64,000 nt of DNA from Schaedlerella arabinosiphila (GTDB lineage: Bacteria; Bacillota; Clostridia; Lachnospirales; Lachnospiraceae): positions 5,635,302-5,699,301 of the forward strand of contig NZ_RHJS01000002.1 in NCBI RefSeq assembly GCF_003885045.1. The letters are read 5' to 3'. The notes beneath the pieces were generated by a model. That model worked only from the letters and a program-made list of their open reading frames with translations. It did no database searches and was not told the origin of the DNA. Within the stretch, counting starts at the first letter, position 1. Every line of letters starts with the position of its first letter. Below, piece after piece: positions 1-8,905 of the stretch. The position numbers were made by a program, and so were the translations under genes.

Positions 1-615
1 AAGATGGAAAAGGTTTTCAGGCAGGCATACAGGACGGATGGATTCCCTTCAACCATCGTAAGACCTGGATATACCTACGATACGATCATTCAGGCGCCGG
101 TAGGACAGAACTGCTTTACGGCTCCCAAGAGGTGGATCACGGGCTATCCGTTTTTGATGCCTGGGGATGGGGAAAATCTTGCTGCACCGATGCATTCCAA
201 AGATTTTGCAAAAGCTTTTGTGGGCTTGATCGGGAATCAAGAGGCGATAGGAGAAGATTATCATATAGCCGCAGAGCAGCTTATCACATGGAATGAGATG
301 GCAGGGACGATCCTTACAGCGTTGGGGCTTGATGCAGAGAATATCATTCACATACCGCGTGACGAGGCGGTCAGGATAACGGATTTTTACAGTGTCATCG
401 TGAACCGGCAGCATATGTGGCATTATATCTTTGATGATGCGAAGATCAAGTCTGCCGTACCGGGATGGGAACAGAAGATCAGTTTTTCAGAAGGCATGGA
501 AGAAACGGTTTCCTGGCTGCTTGCTGACAAGGTGAGACAGCGCATCAATCCGGAGTATGACAGGAGACTTGAGAACATATACAGCAGATACTGGAATGGA
601 GGAAAACTACATTGA
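1..615 (+). CDS. NAD-dependent epimerase/dehydratase (SDR), 5' end outside window
   Basis: This is the C-terminal part of an extended short-chain dehydrogenase acting on a nucleotide sugar. The reading frame is open from the first base, so the gene starts upstream and the Rossmann GxxGxxG and YxxxK motifs are mostly missing. What remains is the substrate-binding half: an IVRPGYTY stretch, the GDGENLAAPMHSKDFAKAF segment typical of epimerases, and a C-terminal helical tail. It overlaps the next gene by 4 bp, so it belongs to the glycan operon. It may reduce or epimerise the CDP-4-keto sugar made downstream; that role is inferred from context only. Confidence 0.8.
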   Translation, partial: KMEKVFRQAYRTDGFPSTIVRPGYTYDTIIQAPVGQNCFTAPKRWITGYPFLMPGDGENLAAPMHSKDFAKAFVGLIGNQEAIGEDYHIAAEQLITWNEMAGTILTALGLDAENIIHIPRDEAVRITDFYSVIVNRQHMWHYIFDDAKIKSAVPGWEQKISFSEGMEETVSWLLADKVRQRINPEYDRRLENIYSRYWNGGKLH

Positions 616-1754
616 GCTGCCCGATTTGCAAAAGTAATGAAAAAAAGATTCTGTACAGGCTCTGCGACAATATGAAGATCATGGGGGCGGACTTTCCGGA
701 GACACCCAGCTTTATTGCAGCATGTAAAAAATGCGGTCTTTTATATATGGATACGAAGGCTTCGCAGAAAGATTTCTTATCTTATTATATGTATGGCGCT
801 GCTGCCCCGAAATATTATGACATGTTTGGACAGGAAGATACGGATGATTACTATGAGCATTTGCATGAATTGATGAGACCGTACATAAACACAGACAGCA
901 AAATCCTTGACATCGCAGGAGCGTGGGGAGAATTTGCAGGATATATGAGTGCGTCGGGATATAGGGATGTTACGGTTCTGGATTCCAATGAGACATGCAT
1001 CTCAAATGCAAAAAAACTCGGGGTAAAGACTCTGCTGACAGACAGTACGGACATGGGAGAGGCTGCAGATGACAGCTTCGACATGGTGATTCTGAACCAT
1101 TCATTGGAACACATACTGGACGTAGACAGCACCATGAAAAATATTTCCAGAGTCCTGAAGGATGAGGGGTATCTGTTCATCGAGGTTCCTGATGCAGAAG
1201 GCTATGCCGGTGAAGCGGCTTCTCCTTTTAATTTTCTTACATATGAGCATGTTTTACATATGTCCATGAATGACATGGAGAATCTTGCAGGCGAGTATGG
1301 ATATGAGATTCTGGACAAGGGGCGCTATTACAAAAAGGTGAGCAATTATCCATCCATATATGCCGTATTGAGAAAAGGAGCAAAACAGGCGCTGGCTTAT
1401 TCGGATGAGCCGGAAAAGGCGATGCTCAGATATTTAGAAAAAAGTCAGAAGACGCTGGAACGTTTTCTTGATCCGTTAAGGCGATCAGGAAAAAAACTGA
1501 TCCTATGGGGGATTGGAGCGTCTACTGCGATACTGATCGAGTCCTTTCAGGGATGCAATGTGACGGCTCTTATAGACAGAAATCCGGGCCGCCAGGGATT
1601 GGTTTTCAATATCAACGGCAGGAGATATACGGTCGGGCCTCCGGAAAGCGTCGGAGACGGAACGATCCTGATCCTTTCGATTCCGTACCATGACTCTATC
1701 GAAAGACAGATTCGGGAAATGGGGCTCACGAATGAGATTGCCGCACTGAAATAG
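612..1754 (+). CDS. C-methyltransferase-type SAM enzyme with zinc-binding N-terminus
   Basis: A 380-residue protein with the three-part layout of sugar C-methyltransferases (TcaB9/TylC3/NovU type). The N-terminus has two CxxC pairs (Cys3/Cys6 and Cys38/Cys41) as in the zinc-binding domain. A class I SAM fold follows, with LDIAGAWGE near residue 100. The C-terminus is a Rossmann-like domain starting LILWGIGAST near residue 296. Glu212-His213 sit where the catalytic Glu-His pair of TcaB9 is expected, though the preceding Tyr is shifted by one position. The family methylates C-3 of NDP-4-keto-deoxysugars. It starts at a TTG overlapping the previous stop. Next to RfbF/H/G it suggests a methyl-branched CDP-dideoxysugar; this is inference. 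Confidence 0.8.
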   Translation: MSCPICKSNEKKILYRLCDNMKIMGADFPETPSFIAACKKCGLLYMDTKASQKDFLSYYMYGAAAPKYYDMFGQEDTDDYYEHLHELMRPYINTDSKILDIAGAWGEFAGYMSASGYRDVTVLDSNETCISNAKKLGVKTLLTDSTDMGEAADDSFDMVILNHSLEHILDVDSTMKNISRVLKDEGYLFIEVPDAEGYAGEAASPFNFLTYEHVLHMSMNDMENLAGEYGYEILDKGRYYKKVSNYPSIYAVLRKGAKQALAYSDEPEKAMLRYLEKSQKTLERFLDPLRRSGKKLILWGIGASTAILIESFQGCNVTALIDRNPGRQGLVFNINGRRYTVGPPESVGDGTILILSIPYHDSIERQIREMGLTNEIAALK

Positions 1755-1767
1755 AGGTGACAGACAG

Positions 1768-2670
1768 ATGAGATCAGCCATAGTAACCGGAGCAACCGGT
1801 TTTATAGGAACACATCTCTGCGGGGAACTGAAAAGAAATAATATCAGCGTAACGGGACTGGCCAGGCACGACAGCCTGAATACAGGGAGACTGGAAAAGG
1901 ATATCGATATCGTGTGGTGCGGCATGGATGGTTACGATTCGTTTTCGGGGGCGCCCGCAGATACATTTTATCATCTGGCCTGGGATGGAGCCACCGGAGC
2001 CGGACGGGATGATGAAGAGCTGCAGGCAAAGAATATCGCGCGGACGGTTGCTGCATTAAAAGCGGCAAAACGTGTGGGGTGCAGGAGGTTTGTAGCGCTG
2101 GGGACGGTATATGAGAATCTGGTCCCCCAGGTAGTCTTAGAATCAGGGCACAGGAAAGCTGACTTTTATCTGTTATCAAAGCAAAGTTCCCATTATATGT
2201 GCCTGAAGCTTGCGAGGAAACTTGATATAGAATTTGTCTGGGCAACAATATTCCAGCCGATAGGAAGATATATCAAAAGAGAACAGGTGATGACCTATAC
2301 CATAAACGGGCTTTTAAAGGGCGAGCCGCCGGAATTTGGACCTGCAATGGAGCCGTATGACATTACGGCAGTGGAAGATATTGCGTATGGCTTGAGGCTC
2401 CTTGGGGAAAGCGCTTTAACAAAGCAGGAATACTATATCGGGAGCGGCAGTCCTATGCTTATGAAAGAATACCTGGAAAGGACAAAGGAAGTTCTGAGTG
2501 TGGACACAGAACTTAAAATCGGCTGCCGTCCTGACGACGGTCTGCGTTTTTCGTTTGATTGGTATGACATATCGACAATTCAAAAAGATACAGGATATTC
2601 CGCCCGGGTGGGATTTGACCAGGCGGTGTTAAATGTGGCGGAGTGGGTAAGATCAGGTGAAATGATATGA
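1768..2670 (+). CDS. NAD-dependent epimerase/dehydratase (SDR)
   Basis: A 300-residue extended SDR. The N-terminus has TGATGFIG, the NAD(P)-binding GxxGxxG motif. The YLLSKQSS stretch near residues 130-140 carries Y-x3-K, the catalytic pair. AGAGGTGA 7 bp upstream fits the ATG. It lies between the C-methyltransferase and the RfbF-like genes and overlaps the next gene by 4 bp (ATGA). It is a candidate 4-ketoreductase (paratose/abequose synthase type) for the last step of the CDP-dideoxysugar route, but the sequence does not settle the substrate. Confidence 0.85.
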   Translation: MRSAIVTGATGFIGTHLCGELKRNNISVTGLARHDSLNTGRLEKDIDIVWCGMDGYDSFSGAPADTFYHLAWDGATGAGRDDEELQAKNIARTVAALKAAKRVGCRRFVALGTVYENLVPQVVLESGHRKADFYLLSKQSSHYMCLKLARKLDIEFVWATIFQPIGRYIKREQVMTYTINGLLKGEPPEFGPAMEPYDITAVEDIAYGLRLLGESALTKQEYYIGSGSPMLMKEYLERTKEVLSVDTELKIGCRPDDGLRFSFDWYDISTIQKDTGYSARVGFDQAVLNVAEWVRSGEMI

Positions 2671-3404
2671 AGATGATTATATTGGCAGGCGGCCAGAAAA
2701 GCACGATCAGCGGAGAATCCGAAGGCATGCCGAAACCCATGCTTTCCATAGGAGGGAGGCCGCTTCTGTGGCACATCATGAAGCACGCTTCATTATGCGG
2801 GATAAAAGAATTTATCGTATGCGGCGGTTATAAGATAGATTCGATCAAGGATTACTTTCTGGATTTCTACATATATCAGTCCGACATCCAGGTAGATACA
2901 GGAAGCAATACGGTAAAGATTCTCGATAAAAATACGGAGGACTGGGTTGTTACCGTTGTGGATACAGGTATAAAGACCATGCCTGTGGAGCGTATAAAAA
3001 AAGTGTTGGATATAGCAGGGGAAGAGTTTCTGATATCTTACGGAGACTGTCTGTCTGATATTTCGCTTGAAAGGCTGCAGGATGTTCACAGGACAGAAGA
3101 AAAATCTATCACGGTTGCTGTTGCAAGGCCGTCCGGACGTAAGATGCCTTTGCATTTTATGAGGGAAGAAGCGGAATGGATGAGCAGTGACAAGGCGTGG
3201 ACAAGCGCAGGTGTATTTATGGCGGGAAAAGAGGCTTTTGCCGGCGAATGCTGCGGGGGAGATATAGAGGACATGCTGTCCCAGTCGTCCACGGCAGTAT
3301 ATAGGCATGAAGGTTTTTTCAACACAATAGAGACACTGAGAGATAAAGCGGCTGCGGAAAAATTGTGGGATAAGGGGATAGCACCTTGGATGGGGATTGT
3401 ATGA
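2667..3404 (+). CDS. Degenerate RfbF-like nucleotidyltransferase
   Basis: A 245-residue relative of glucose-1-phosphate cytidylyltransferase that sits directly before the canonical copy. It keeps the overall fold: MIILAGG start, KPM at residues 23-25, WHIMKHAS and the C-terminal phenylalanine-rich segment. The nucleotide-binding signature GGxGTR is changed to GGQKST, the GDG metal motif reads GDC, and the PGRFGAL and EKP segments are lost. The key arginine is therefore missing. It is probably inactive, or has become a regulatory or structural partner of the intact RfbF. It overlaps both neighbours by 4 bp, so it is still translated within the operon and is not an obvious pseudogene. Confidence 0.75.
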   Translation: MKMIILAGGQKSTISGESEGMPKPMLSIGGRPLLWHIMKHASLCGIKEFIVCGGYKIDSIKDYFLDFYIYQSDIQVDTGSNTVKILDKNTEDWVVTVVDTGIKTMPVERIKKVLDIAGEEFLISYGDCLSDISLERLQDVHRTEEKSITVAVARPSGRKMPLHFMREEAEWMSSDKAWTSAGVFMAGKEAFAGECCGGDIEDMLSQSSTAVYRHEGFFNTIETLRDKAAAEKLWDKGIAPWMGIV

Positions 3405-4186
3405 AAGTTGTGATTTTAGCAGGCGGAAAAGGGACAAGGATAAGCGAAGAGTCGTCCCTGCGCCCCAAACCTTTGGTAACGATCGGAGGACATCCGATCC
3501 TCTGGCATATCATGAAAATCTACAGCAGCTATGGATTTCATGACTTCATTGTGTGCTGCGGATATAAGGGCGAATACATTAAAAGATATTTTGTCAGATA
3601 CGGATTACAGCATGCATCTGTGAAATTTAGCTTATCACATCTTAAAGAGAACGGACAGACAAAAGATATTACGGATAAAGAGAAGACTGAGAACTGGAAG
3701 GTGATATGTGCCAATACGGGGCTTGAGACTCTGACTGCCGGACGTATTTTAAAAATAAAAAAATATATCGGTGAAGATGAGGAATTTATGATTACATACG
3801 GTGACGGCGTAGCGGATATCAATCTGACGGAGCTGATCGGATTTCACCGGGAGCGCGGGAAAATCCTTACGATATCTACAACCCGTCCAGAGGGAAGGTT
3901 CGGAGCAATCAGCATTGATCAAGAGGGTAATGTAGATAGCTTCAAGGAAAAGGCAAGAAGGAGCCAGTCCTATGTCAATATAGGTTTTATGGTAGCAAAT
4001 AGAAAGTTATTTGATTATCTTGGGGATGGAAACGAAATGCTTGAAAGAGGGCCGTTTGAGCGTCTTGTAGCGGACGGGCAGATAGCGGCATATAAGCATA
4101 CCGGGTTCTGGTCGCCCATGGATAATATACATGACAGAGAGTATCTTGAGAAACTTTGGGATAGCAATGCGCCTTGGAAAATATGA
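3401..4186 (+). CDS. rfbF: Glucose-1-phosphate cytidylyltransferase
   Basis: This enzyme joins CTP and glucose-1-phosphate to give CDP-glucose, the entry to CDP-3,6-dideoxyhexoses. The start at 3401 is chosen because it gives MKVVILAGGKGTR and overlaps the previous stop by ATGA; an in-frame ATG 15 bp upstream is less likely. The signature GGKGTR is at residues 8-13, KPL follows at 23-25, GDGVAD carries the metal-binding Asp, and PEGRFGA, FKEKAR and FWSPMDN match RfbF. About 261 residues, the normal length. A 95-bp AT-rich gap separates it from rfbH. Confidence 0.93.
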   Translation: MKVVILAGGKGTRISEESSLRPKPLVTIGGHPILWHIMKIYSSYGFHDFIVCCGYKGEYIKRYFVRYGLQHASVKFSLSHLKENGQTKDITDKEKTENWKVICANTGLETLTAGRILKIKKYIGEDEEFMITYGDGVADINLTELIGFHRERGKILTISTTRPEGRFGAISIDQEGNVDSFKEKARRSQSYVNIGFMVANRKLFDYLGDGNEMLERGPFERLVADGQIAAYKHTGFWSPMDNIHDREYLEKLWDSNAPWKI

Positions 4187-4281
4187 ATGTCAAATTACTA
4201 TAAATATGAATATTAAAAATCCAATATGAAGTTATAGTGATTTAGACTATAGAGTAATAGTTATCATTTAGGAGAAATACG

Positions 4282-5622
4282 ATGCAAAAACCATTTAATG
4301 AGCAAAAAATTAAAGATAATATACTGGCTCAAGTAAAAGAATACGCCCATTTATACCACCAAAAGACCAATTCATATACTCCGGGAGACCATATTCCCTA
4401 TGCATCACGAGTCTATGATGAAGAAGAGCTATGTAATCTGGTGGATTCGGCGCTGGAATTTTGGCTGACATCAGGCCGGTATACGAAAGAGTTTGAGAAG
4501 AATTTTGCAGAGTACCTTGGAGTGAAATACTGCTCGTTGGTAAATTCGGGATCATCTGCAAATCTGCTTGCCCTTATGGCTCTTACATCACCGCTTTTAA
4601 AAGAAAGAAGGTTAAAGCCGGGGGATGAGATGATCACGGTTGCGGCGGGATTTCCGACAACGGTATCTCCTGCCATTCAATATGGCGTCATACCCGTGTT
4701 CATAGATATTACAATTCCGCAGTACAACCTTGATGCGGCTATGCTGGAGGAAGCTCTGTCGGAAAAAACTAAGGTCGTGATGGCGGCGCATACCCTGGGG
4801 AATCCATTCGATCTGAAAACGGTAAAGGAGTTTTGCGACAGGCATAATCTGTGGCTGATAGAGGATAATTGTGATGCACTTGGTTCTGTTTATGAGATGA
4901 ACGGGGAAAAGAGGCTGACCGGAACAATCGGAGATATCGGTACATCATCCTTTTATCCGCCTCACCATATGACCATGGGAGAGGGAGGGGCTGTTTATAC
5001 AAATAACCCGCTTCTTCATAAGGTTATCCGGTCTATGCGGGACTGGGGAAGAGACTGTGTATGTGATTCCGGTGAAGACAACCGCTGCGGGCATCGCTTT
5101 GACGGTCAATATGGGGAACTGCCGGAGGGGTATGACCATAAATATGTATACTCGCATTTTGGGTACAACCTGAAAGCTACTGATATGCAGGCGGCAATCG
5201 GCGCGGCGCAGCTGAAAAAGCTTCCAGGATTTACAGAGAAGAGAAAGGAAAATTTCAAAAAACTTTATACGAGTCTTTCGGATATAGGAGACAAGCTCAT
5301 TTTCCCGGAAAAATGTCCCGGCTCTGAGCCGAGCTGGTTTGGGTTTCTCATGACATGCCGCGACGGTATGGACAGGCGGAAAGTGATTTCCTATATAGAG
5401 GGACATGGAATACAGACCAGAATGCTTTTTGCGGGGAATCTGATCAGGCATCCCTGTTTTGATGGGATGGGGGAAAAGGGAACAGGCTACCGCGTTGCCG
5501 GAGATCTGACGAACACAGATCGTATTATGAGAGATTCTTTTTGGGTAGGCGTATATCCCGGAATGACAGATGAAAAGCTGGAATATATGTCAAAAATAAT
5601 CAAGGAAGCCGTTGATCAATGA
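4282..5622 (+). CDS. rfbH: CDP-4-keto-6-deoxyglucose 3-dehydratase (E1)
   Basis: This PMP- and iron-sulfur-dependent enzyme removes the 3-hydroxyl of CDP-4-keto-6-deoxyglucose. It belongs to the DegT aminotransferase fold, but the PLP lysine is replaced by histidine in FYPPHHMTMGEGG (His228/229), the hallmark of E1. The [2Fe-2S] ligands are visible as Cys259-x-Cys261-x7-Cys269, with Cys197 as the fourth; known E1 has C-x57-C-x-C-x7-C, and here the first spacing is 61. Length 446 residues is normal. A GGAG ribosome site precedes the ATG. The partner reductase E3 (RfbI) is not in this window. Confidence 0.95.
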   Translation: MQKPFNEQKIKDNILAQVKEYAHLYHQKTNSYTPGDHIPYASRVYDEEELCNLVDSALEFWLTSGRYTKEFEKNFAEYLGVKYCSLVNSGSSANLLALMALTSPLLKERRLKPGDEMITVAAGFPTTVSPAIQYGVIPVFIDITIPQYNLDAAMLEEALSEKTKVVMAAHTLGNPFDLKTVKEFCDRHNLWLIEDNCDALGSVYEMNGEKRLTGTIGDIGTSSFYPPHHMTMGEGGAVYTNNPLLHKVIRSMRDWGRDCVCDSGEDNRCGHRFDGQYGELPEGYDHKYVYSHFGYNLKATDMQAAIGAAQLKKLPGFTEKRKENFKKLYTSLSDIGDKLIFPEKCPGSEPSWFGFLMTCRDGMDRRKVISYIEGHGIQTRMLFAGNLIRHPCFDGMGEKGTGYRVAGDLTNTDRIMRDSFWVGVYPGMTDEKLEYMSKIIKEAVDQ

Positions 5623-5649
5623 TGATTCATCGATAAGAGTGTAAGTGAT

Positions 5650-6705
5650 ATGAAGAATTTTTATAGAAACAAAAAAGTTCTGATTACGGGGAATACCGGA
5701 TTCAAAGGGAGCTGGATGACACAGATGCTCCTGCTCCTTGGCGCAGATGTGGCCGGTATTTCGCTTCGCCCGGCGACAGATCCGAGTCTTTACGAGATCT
5801 TGCATCAGGAAAGCAATATTCATGAGTACATCGTTGATATCCGTGATTTTGAACAGGTGCAAAATATTTTTCATGAGGAAAAGCCGGAGATCGTATTTCA
5901 TCTTGCGGCACAACCCATAGTAATTGATTCCTACAGAGATCCAAGGTATACATACGATGTCAATGTTATGGGGACGGTCAATATTTGCGAATGCGTCCGA
6001 AAATCAGATTCTGTAAGGTCGTTTATAAACGTTACGACGGATAAAGTATATCGGAATAATGAGTGGGAGTTCCCCTACAGGGAGACGGACCGTCTGGATG
6101 GCTTTGATCCATATTCAAACAGTAAATCATGCAGTGAGCTTGTAACAGCCTCTTACGTCAGATCCTTCTTTACGGGAAGGGACGTTGCAGTATCGGCCTG
6201 CAGGGCAGGTAATGTGATAGGGGGCGGAGATTTCAGCGGCTTTCGTATTATTCCTGATTGCTACAGGGATACGGTGTCCGGCAAGGGGATTGCGGTGAGG
6301 AATCCGGACTCAGTAAGACCATATCAGCATGTTCTCGAAGCGGTGAGTTTTTACCTCTTAGCTGCAAAGATGCAGATGGATGACGGTTCTCTTGCCGGAA
6401 ATTATAATGTGGGTCCGGAATATTCAGACTGCATCAAGACATCCGAGGTATGTAATCTTTTTTGCGGCTTCTGGGGAGAAGCGGCAAGGTGGGAGGCAAT
6501 CGAAACCCAGGGACCGCATGAGGCAAATCTGCTGAGACTGGATACGTCAAAGGCAAAGTCAAGGCTTGGATGGAGGCCTGTATGGGATGTAAAGCGGGCT
6601 ATTAAAGAAACGGTGCACTGGTATAAAGCATTTTCTGAGGATGGAGATATGACAGGCGTTACCGAAGGGCAGATAAAAGCATACCTGAGTGAAGGGAAAC
6701 TGTGA
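5650..6705 (+). CDS. rfbG: CDP-glucose 4,6-dehydratase
   Basis: This SDR enzyme converts CDP-glucose to CDP-4-keto-6-deoxyglucose, the substrate of RfbH. The NAD motif GNTGFKGSW is at residues 14-22, FHLAAQP and the catalytic YSNSK (YxxxK) follow, and the segment NVTTDKVY is typical of RfbG. Length 351 residues agrees with the family. The order rfbF-rfbH-rfbG differs from the Salmonella/Yersinia order rfbF-G-H. Its stop overlaps the next start (TGATG). Confidence 0.95.
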   Translation: MKNFYRNKKVLITGNTGFKGSWMTQMLLLLGADVAGISLRPATDPSLYEILHQESNIHEYIVDIRDFEQVQNIFHEEKPEIVFHLAAQPIVIDSYRDPRYTYDVNVMGTVNICECVRKSDSVRSFINVTTDKVYRNNEWEFPYRETDRLDGFDPYSNSKSCSELVTASYVRSFFTGRDVAVSACRAGNVIGGGDFSGFRIIPDCYRDTVSGKGIAVRNPDSVRPYQHVLEAVSFYLLAAKMQMDDGSLAGNYNVGPEYSDCIKTSEVCNLFCGFWGEAARWEAIETQGPHEANLLRLDTSKAKSRLGWRPVWDVKRAIKETVHWYKAFSEDGDMTGVTEGQIKAYLSEGKL

Positions 6706-7646
6706 TGGAAGACAGGATGTTTATCATATATGGGGCAGGAAATAAAGGACGGGCATATCTTCAGCTTTTGCGACGATATAACCTGGACAATCGAATACGA
6801 TGTTTTTGCGACCGTGATGCTTTGCTCATAAGAAATATAGATGCCATACCGGTAGTTTCTTATCAAGAGGCGGTATCTATGGGGATTCCGTTCATCGTTG
6901 CCGCTCGTAAAGAGAAGGCGGAAGAGGTCGTGAGCCGGTTGAAAAACGACAAAAAGGAATTTTACGCAGGGCTGGACAAATTGCTTGTGGACGAGCTGCA
7001 TCTGATGCCAAGGATTGATTATGAACGAGAGATTTGTGCCATATCGCATATAGACACGATGGATCAATACTTCGAGATTGCAGAAAGCGAGGGCGCGCTT
7101 GATTTCTTTTGGAGTGCCGGGGGCATTTGCCGCGGGCTTTTTGACAAATTAGATTTGCAGAATACAGTCGAACTGGCGTGTGGAAGAGGAAGACATGTGC
7201 CGCGTTATATAAATTCTGCAGGCCATATTACATTGGTTGATATCCTTGAAAAAAACATAGACCTATGCAGGATGAGATTTTCGGATACGGATAAGATTTC
7301 CTATGTTGTTAACAACGGATGTGATCTGTCTGCGCTTCCCAGTGAGTATTATACATCGCTGTTCACCTATGATTCCATGGTGCATTTTGAACTGTTGGAT
7401 ATATCAAATTACCTGAAAGAAACATACAGAATACTCAGGCCGGGAGGGAAAGCGCTCTTCCATCATTCCAATAATGATTCAGATTATAAGGCTTCTTATG
7501 ACAATGCGGCTGAATCAAGAAGTTTTATGAGTAAAAACATTTTTGCTTATCTGGCGTATCGCGCCGGATTTGAAATAGAAGATCAGCGAATTGTCGATTG
7601 GGTTGAACCGGAGATAGATTGTCTGACACTGGTTGTAAAAAGGTAG
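6705..7646 (+). CDS. SAM methyltransferase with N-terminal Rossmann module
   Basis: Residues 1-95 form a small Rossmann unit with FIIYGAGNKGRAY and CFCDRD. A linker of about 60 residues leads to a class I SAM-dependent methyltransferase with VELACGRGRHVPRY as SAM motif I and LRPGGKALFHHS as the post-motif. The ATG at 6705 is preferred; a GTG 3 bp upstream is possible. The family includes O-methyltransferases of surface sugars, but target and regiochemistry cannot be read here. The N-terminal module is shared with four other proteins in the locus. Confidence 0.78.
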   Translation: MEDRMFIIYGAGNKGRAYLQLLRRYNLDNRIRCFCDRDALLIRNIDAIPVVSYQEAVSMGIPFIVAARKEKAEEVVSRLKNDKKEFYAGLDKLLVDELHLMPRIDYEREICAISHIDTMDQYFEIAESEGALDFFWSAGGICRGLFDKLDLQNTVELACGRGRHVPRYINSAGHITLVDILEKNIDLCRMRFSDTDKISYVVNNGCDLSALPSEYYTSLFTYDSMVHFELLDISNYLKETYRILRPGGKALFHHSNNDSDYKASYDNAAESRSFMSKNIFAYLAYRAGFEIEDQRIVDWVEPEIDCLTLVVKR

Positions 7647-7697
7647 GATACAACGTATTTACCCGGCAGCCGTACTGAAAAGCAAGGAAGTGGATAA

Positions 7698-8834
7698 ATG
7701 AAATTACAGTGCTGCTCATTTGAGGAATTAAATAAAAAGATCAGAGAGGGACATCATGAGATTATCATGTTTGGAGCGGGTGTGCTCGGGCAAGTGACAA
7801 TGCCGCAGATTTTATTAAAATATGGTCTTCTGCCATTCATCAGATGTTATCTGGACAATGATAAAGCCAAATGGGGGAGCAGGATTGAACTTTTCGGCAG
7901 ATCAGTTTCTGTTAATTCACCGTCTTTCTTAGAAAAGTGTAAGAAAAATACAGTGATCCTATTGAATATCAGCAGGTTTCCGGACGTGATCGAACAGCTT
8001 CAGGGAATGCGGTGTACTGAAGAAATGGAGTGCTATATCACGCCGATGCTGTGTATCTATAATTTTTGTTCAAGTCCATCCAAGGGAGAACCGAAACTTT
8101 TAGAAAAACCCGTCATACCGAAAAAAATTCATTATATGTGGCTTGGAAGAAAGCCTGTTCCCGGAGAATTGCAAAAATGCCTTGACAGTTGGAGACGGTT
8201 CTGTCCTGACTATGAGATTATCGAATGGAATGAAGATAACTATGATATTACTGAAAATTCTTATATGAAGCAGGCATATGAAGCCGGAGCGTATGGTTTC
8301 GTGCCGGATTATGCAAGGCTTGATATCCTATACCATCACGGAGGGTTTTATCTGGACACGGATGTGGAAATCAAGAGAAGTATTGAGGAGCTCAGATACC
8401 AGGAGGCGTTTTGCGGAGTTGAAAAATGGCAGACGGTTAACTTCGGGGGCTTAAGCGGGGCAGTAAAAGGAAACCCAATGATCAGACGGTTTCTTGATGC
8501 GAGAAAAACGATAGATTTTATTGATAAGAACGGCCGGATAAATAAAAATACCTGCGGATTTTATGACACCCGGGTTGCTCTGGACGCAGGGTATGTTGTT
8601 GACGGTACGACTCAGAATATCTGTGGAATGAATATTTATGCCTATGATTACTTTCAGCCTTATGATTATATGTCCGGAATGCTGAACAGCACAGTACATA
8701 CATATTCTGTCCATTGGTTTCATGAGGGGTGGATTGACGAAAAGATGAAGAAAGCAAACGAAGAAGCAGCGGAGTGTTATACTGCCCTTTTTGAGGAGTG
8801 CAGGAGCAACAGTACCATATATAGCGCGATGTAA
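7698..8834 (+). CDS. GT32-like glycosyltransferase with N-terminal Rossmann module
   Basis: The first 120 residues form a Rossmann-like module (IIMFGAGVLGQVT, CYLDNDKAKWG). The rest is a DXD-type sugar transferase of the capsular/OCH1 kind (GT32-like): PKKIHYMWLG opens the domain, DYARLDILYHHGGFYLDTDVE carries the metal-binding DTD, and a WFHEGW motif lies near the end. It would be cytoplasmic and add one sugar to the lipid-linked repeat unit. Sugar donor unknown. The gene is preceded by GGAAGTGGATAA. Confidence 0.82.
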   Translation: MKLQCCSFEELNKKIREGHHEIIMFGAGVLGQVTMPQILLKYGLLPFIRCYLDNDKAKWGSRIELFGRSVSVNSPSFLEKCKKNTVILLNISRFPDVIEQLQGMRCTEEMECYITPMLCIYNFCSSPSKGEPKLLEKPVIPKKIHYMWLGRKPVPGELQKCLDSWRRFCPDYEIIEWNEDNYDITENSYMKQAYEAGAYGFVPDYARLDILYHHGGFYLDTDVEIKRSIEELRYQEAFCGVEKWQTVNFGGLSGAVKGNPMIRRFLDARKTIDFIDKNGRINKNTCGFYDTRVALDAGYVVDGTTQNICGMNIYAYDYFQPYDYMSGMLNSTVHTYSVHWFHEGWIDEKMKKANEEAAECYTALFEECRSNSTIYSAM

Positions 8835-8905
8835 GAAATAAGCAAAGCGGCATCCTGCTGCAAAACCGCCCGATGGGGATTCAAAAATGAAGGAACGGTA
8901 GGAAA

